Shown here: positions 62,120 through 64,000 of the stretch, piece after piece
Position numbering within the stretch: the first letter of the stretch is position 1
Layout of the letters: the number at the start of each line of letters is the position of its first letter
Assembly: GCF_013408445.1 (NCBI RefSeq)
Contig: NZ_JACBZL010000001.1
Span: 1,116,001-1,180,000 of the forward strand
Direction: 5' to 3'
From: Corynebacterium tuberculostearicum
GTDB lineage: Bacteria > Actinomycetota > Actinomycetes > Mycobacteriales > Mycobacteriaceae
Length of the DNA stretch: 64,000 bases
Program-made: the position numbers and the translations under genes
Notes under the pieces: model-generated
Database searches by the model: none
Told to the model about the DNA's origin: nothing
What the model saw: the letters and a program-made list of their open reading frames with translations, nothing else

Positions 62120-63443
62120 CGGGCCGGAAGCGCAGGAGCTGCGGGCGCGCTTTGGTGTGCCAGAAACGGTGAAGCTCGGCGTCAATGACTGGGGGTGGCT
62201 GCGCATCCTGGCGGCGGGATACGACGCGGAGCTGGAGCGGCGCGGGTATTTCTATATCGGCGCGCGGGAGCTAGAACGGCTTTCGGGCCGGCAGCCGCGG
62301 CTGATGGCCAAGCATGATTTTTCTACGTCGCGGCCGTGGATCTTTCAGCGCCTCCAGCTGGGAATCGTACCGGTCAGCCGCAGCGAATACCTGGTGGGCC
62401 GGTTCAACCTCTACGAACGGTTTCCAGAAACGCAGCGCGGCGAGGTACGCACGCTGGAGTTGCCCGCGGGGCTGGACACCCTCTCGTTGGAGGGGGTGAG
62501 CTCGGAGGCGGTGGCGTTAAATGGGGCGTCGGCAAGCGGGATGCTAGAGGACTTCCTGGGCTGCGGGCCATTGCAGGCGACGGTGGCCGGGCGCATGTCC
62601 ACGCGCGGGCTTAAGGTGCGGCTGCCGGACTTGGGCGTGGATGTGGCGGTGGACCGCGCGCAGATGGAGATCGACGGCGGCTTCGAATCGCTCGAGCACC
62701 TGGTGCTGGTGGAGGCGAAGAACCACCTTTCGGACGATTTCAATATCCGGCAGCTATATTTTCCGTATCGCCGGTTCCAGCAGCGCCTGGCCAAGGATGT
62801 CGTGCCGGTTTACCTGGTGTATTCCAATGGTATTTTCCACCTGTACCGCTATGAATTTCGGGACCCGGCGGATTTTCGCAGCATTGCGCTGGTTGATAGC
62901 GCCCGCTACGCGCTGTCGGCCTCGACCCTGGACGCGCAGGCGGCGCTCGATATTGTGCGGGCGGTAGAGCCCGAACCCGAGCCGGCCGTGCCCTTCCCAC
63001 AGGCCAATAGCTTTGAGCGGGTGGTCAACCTGCTGGAGCTCATCGCCCTGCAGCCGCTAAGCAAGGCGGAGATTACCCAGCGCTATGACTTTGACCCGCG
63101 GCAGGCGGATTATTATGCCAACGCCGCGCGCTACCTGGGCCTGGCGGAGCCGGTGGAGGACACGTGGGAGCCGACGGAGCACGGGCGCCGGGTTACCGAG
63201 CAGCCGCAGCGCGACGCCCGGAATGCGGCACTCATACGGGCGCTGGCGGCGCGGCGGGTTTTCCGCGAGGTGCTTGAGCTCAGCCTGGCCCGCGGCGCGG
63301 TGGCTAGCACCGCGGAGATTTGTGCAGCCATGGAGGGGCTGGGGCTGAGCTTGGCGACGTCCCGGCGGCGCGCCTCCACCGTCGCCCGTTGGACCCAGTG
63401 GGTGCTGGACACGGTGGCCGAGGGCACGCCGCGCCTGTTTTAA
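62112..63443 (+). CDS. Type II restriction endonuclease partner of the methyltransferase
   Basis: 443 residues. The GTG at 62112 overlaps the methylase stop by 8 bases, giving translational coupling. A PD-(D/E)xK-like core is seen: D188 in QMEIDGGF and E201-A-K203 in HLVLVEAKNH. The N-terminal 130 residues (GYFYIGARELERLSGRQPRLMAKHDFSTSRPWIFQ) and C-terminal helix-turn-helix region (ELIALQPLSKAEITQRYDFDPRQADYYANAARYLGL) resemble REase families found next to D12 methylases, which I cannot name with certainty. It is likely to cut the same site the methylase protects. Confidence 0.75.
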   Translation: MTSGPEAQELRARFGVPETVKLGVNDWGWLRILAAGYDAELERRGYFYIGARELERLSGRQPRLMAKHDFSTSRPWIFQRLQLGIVPVSRSEYLVGRFNLYERFPETQRGEVRTLELPAGLDTLSLEGVSSEAVALNGASASGMLEDFLGCGPLQATVAGRMSTRGLKVRLPDLGVDVAVDRAQMEIDGGFESLEHLVLVEAKNHLSDDFNIRQLYFPYRRFQQRLAKDVVPVYLVYSNGIFHLYRYEFRDPADFRSIALVDSARYALSASTLDAQAALDIVRAVEPEPEPAVPFPQANSFERVVNLLELIALQPLSKAEITQRYDFDPRQADYYANAARYLGLAEPVEDTWEPTEHGRRVTEQPQRDARNAALIRALAARRVFREVLELSLARGAVASTAEICAAMEGLGLSLATSRRRASTVARWTQWVLDTVAEGTPRLF

Positions 63444-64000
63444 GCCAGCAGGTTCTGCCCGCCGGAGATGATGAGGACGATGCCGGCGATGATGAAGAAG
63501 AGGCCAGAGCCGATGTCGATCCACGGGCCGGCGGCGATGAGTTTGCGGCGCACCGCGTTGGTGGAAATTACCGTGGCGACGACGAGGAAGAAGAGGAAGG
63601 CCGACAGCGAGAGCGAGAGTGTCAGCGCAATCGCCAGCCAGACGGGTGGGCTAGCCGGGAGCAGCGGGGCGATCATCGCGGCGAGGAAGAGCACGATTTT
63701 CGGGTTGGACATATTCGTGGCCAGGCCGACCTTGAAGGCGGTGCGCAGGCGGCCGAGCTGGGCAGCGGCGTCTTCTAAGTCCACGGGCGGGTTGGCGCGC
63801 TGGGCGATGCCGCTGCGCAGCGCGCGCGTTCCCATAAACACTAGGAAGCAGCCGCCGACGGCTTGGACCGCGCCGAGGATTTCCGGGAAGGCCGTCAGCA
63901 GCGCGGCGGCACCAAAGACGGTGGCGGCGCACCAGAAAAGCACGCCGATCTGGATGCCAGCGGCCGCGGCAATGGCGTGGCGGCGCGAGCGGGTAGCGTA
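63440..64000 (-). CDS. LysE/RhtB-family amino acid exporter (N-terminus cut by window edge)
   Basis: At least 186 residues. The frame is open to the window end (YATRSRRHAIAAAAGIQIG precedes GVLFWCAATVFGAAALLTAFPEILGAVQAVGGCFLVFMGTRAL), so the true start lies beyond 64000. Five or six membrane helices and the NMSNPKIVLFLAAM segment, which is the LysE/RhtB signature, are visible. An rhtB gene next to rpsT is the order in C. glutamicum. The stop overlaps that of the endonuclease tail to tail. Confidence 0.88.
   Translation of the reverse strand, partial: YATRSRRHAIAAAAGIQIGVLFWCAATVFGAAALLTAFPEILGAVQAVGGCFLVFMGTRALRSGIAQRANPPVDLEDAAAQLGRLRTAFKVGLATNMSNPKIVLFLAAMIAPLLPASPPVWLAIALTLSLSLSAFLFFLVVATVISTNAVRRKLIAAGPWIDIGSGLFFIIAGIVLIISGGQNLLA

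Overview
The window looks like core chromosome of a high-GC actinobacterium, most probably a Corynebacterium. This is an inference from gene content and order: dgt, glyS, a znr-zur type regulator pair, uppS, recO, era, ybeY-phoH-rsmE-dnaJ-hrcA, hemW, fadD15, malQ, idi, aecD-brnQ-flavin monooxygenase, lepA and rpsT. Ribosome binding sites of the GAAAGGA/AAGGAG type fit this. No rRNA, tRNA, CRISPR array, transposase or prophage was seen.

Layout. 1-9145: nucleotide and envelope housekeeping (dgt, DUF218, a TPM-domain protein), glyS, the zinc regulator pair, and the minus-strand era-recO-uppS run. 9286-12183: a lipoprotein, a formamidase with a dyad operator candidate, and a pyridoxal kinase; two look-alike hairpins lie between the last two. 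12236-19314: a minus-strand RNA-maturation and heat-shock cluster (hemW, an inserted lower-GC AAA+ ATPase, hrcA, dnaJ, rsmE, phoH, ybeY). 19408-21914: two CNNM/CorC-type membrane proteins behind a short leader ORF whose 3' half can fold over the ribosome binding site. 22142-24991: an orphan AbiEi/DUF559-like protein and a secreted protein with 37 Gly-X-Asp/Asn triplets. 25336-33241: a conserved hypothetical, acyl-CoA ligase, 4-alpha-glucanotransferase, small membrane proteins, esterase, idi and a lipoprotein. 33431-39883: an ABC exporter, aecD-brnQ, a luciferase-like monooxygenase and a membrane protein. 40078-45702: a GntR regulator followed by a complete peptide/nickel-type ABC importer whose two ATPases are fused. 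45770-50148: FUSC protein, 2'-5' RNA ligase, and a thiosulfate transporter with a fused TusA domain next to a McbR-like site. 50173-54618: two paralogous LuxR-type two-component systems in tandem. 54661-60246: M20 amidohydrolase, HNH endonuclease, lepA, PemK/MazF-like protein, rpsT. 60365-64000: a TetR regulator, a restriction-modification pair, and a LysE exporter cut by the window edge.

The signals most worth following are: a 13-base motif, GGCGTCGGHAAGC, present about 13 times on both strands; the leader ORF with its masking hairpin before the CNNM genes; the collagen-like surface protein; pairs of perfect DnaA boxes upstream of two unrelated nuclease-like genes; the ATPase inserted in the hrcA operon; and the restriction-modification insertion between rpsT and lysE. 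Start sites were revised from the longest open frame where a ribosome binding site, stop/start overlap or family start gave a better choice.
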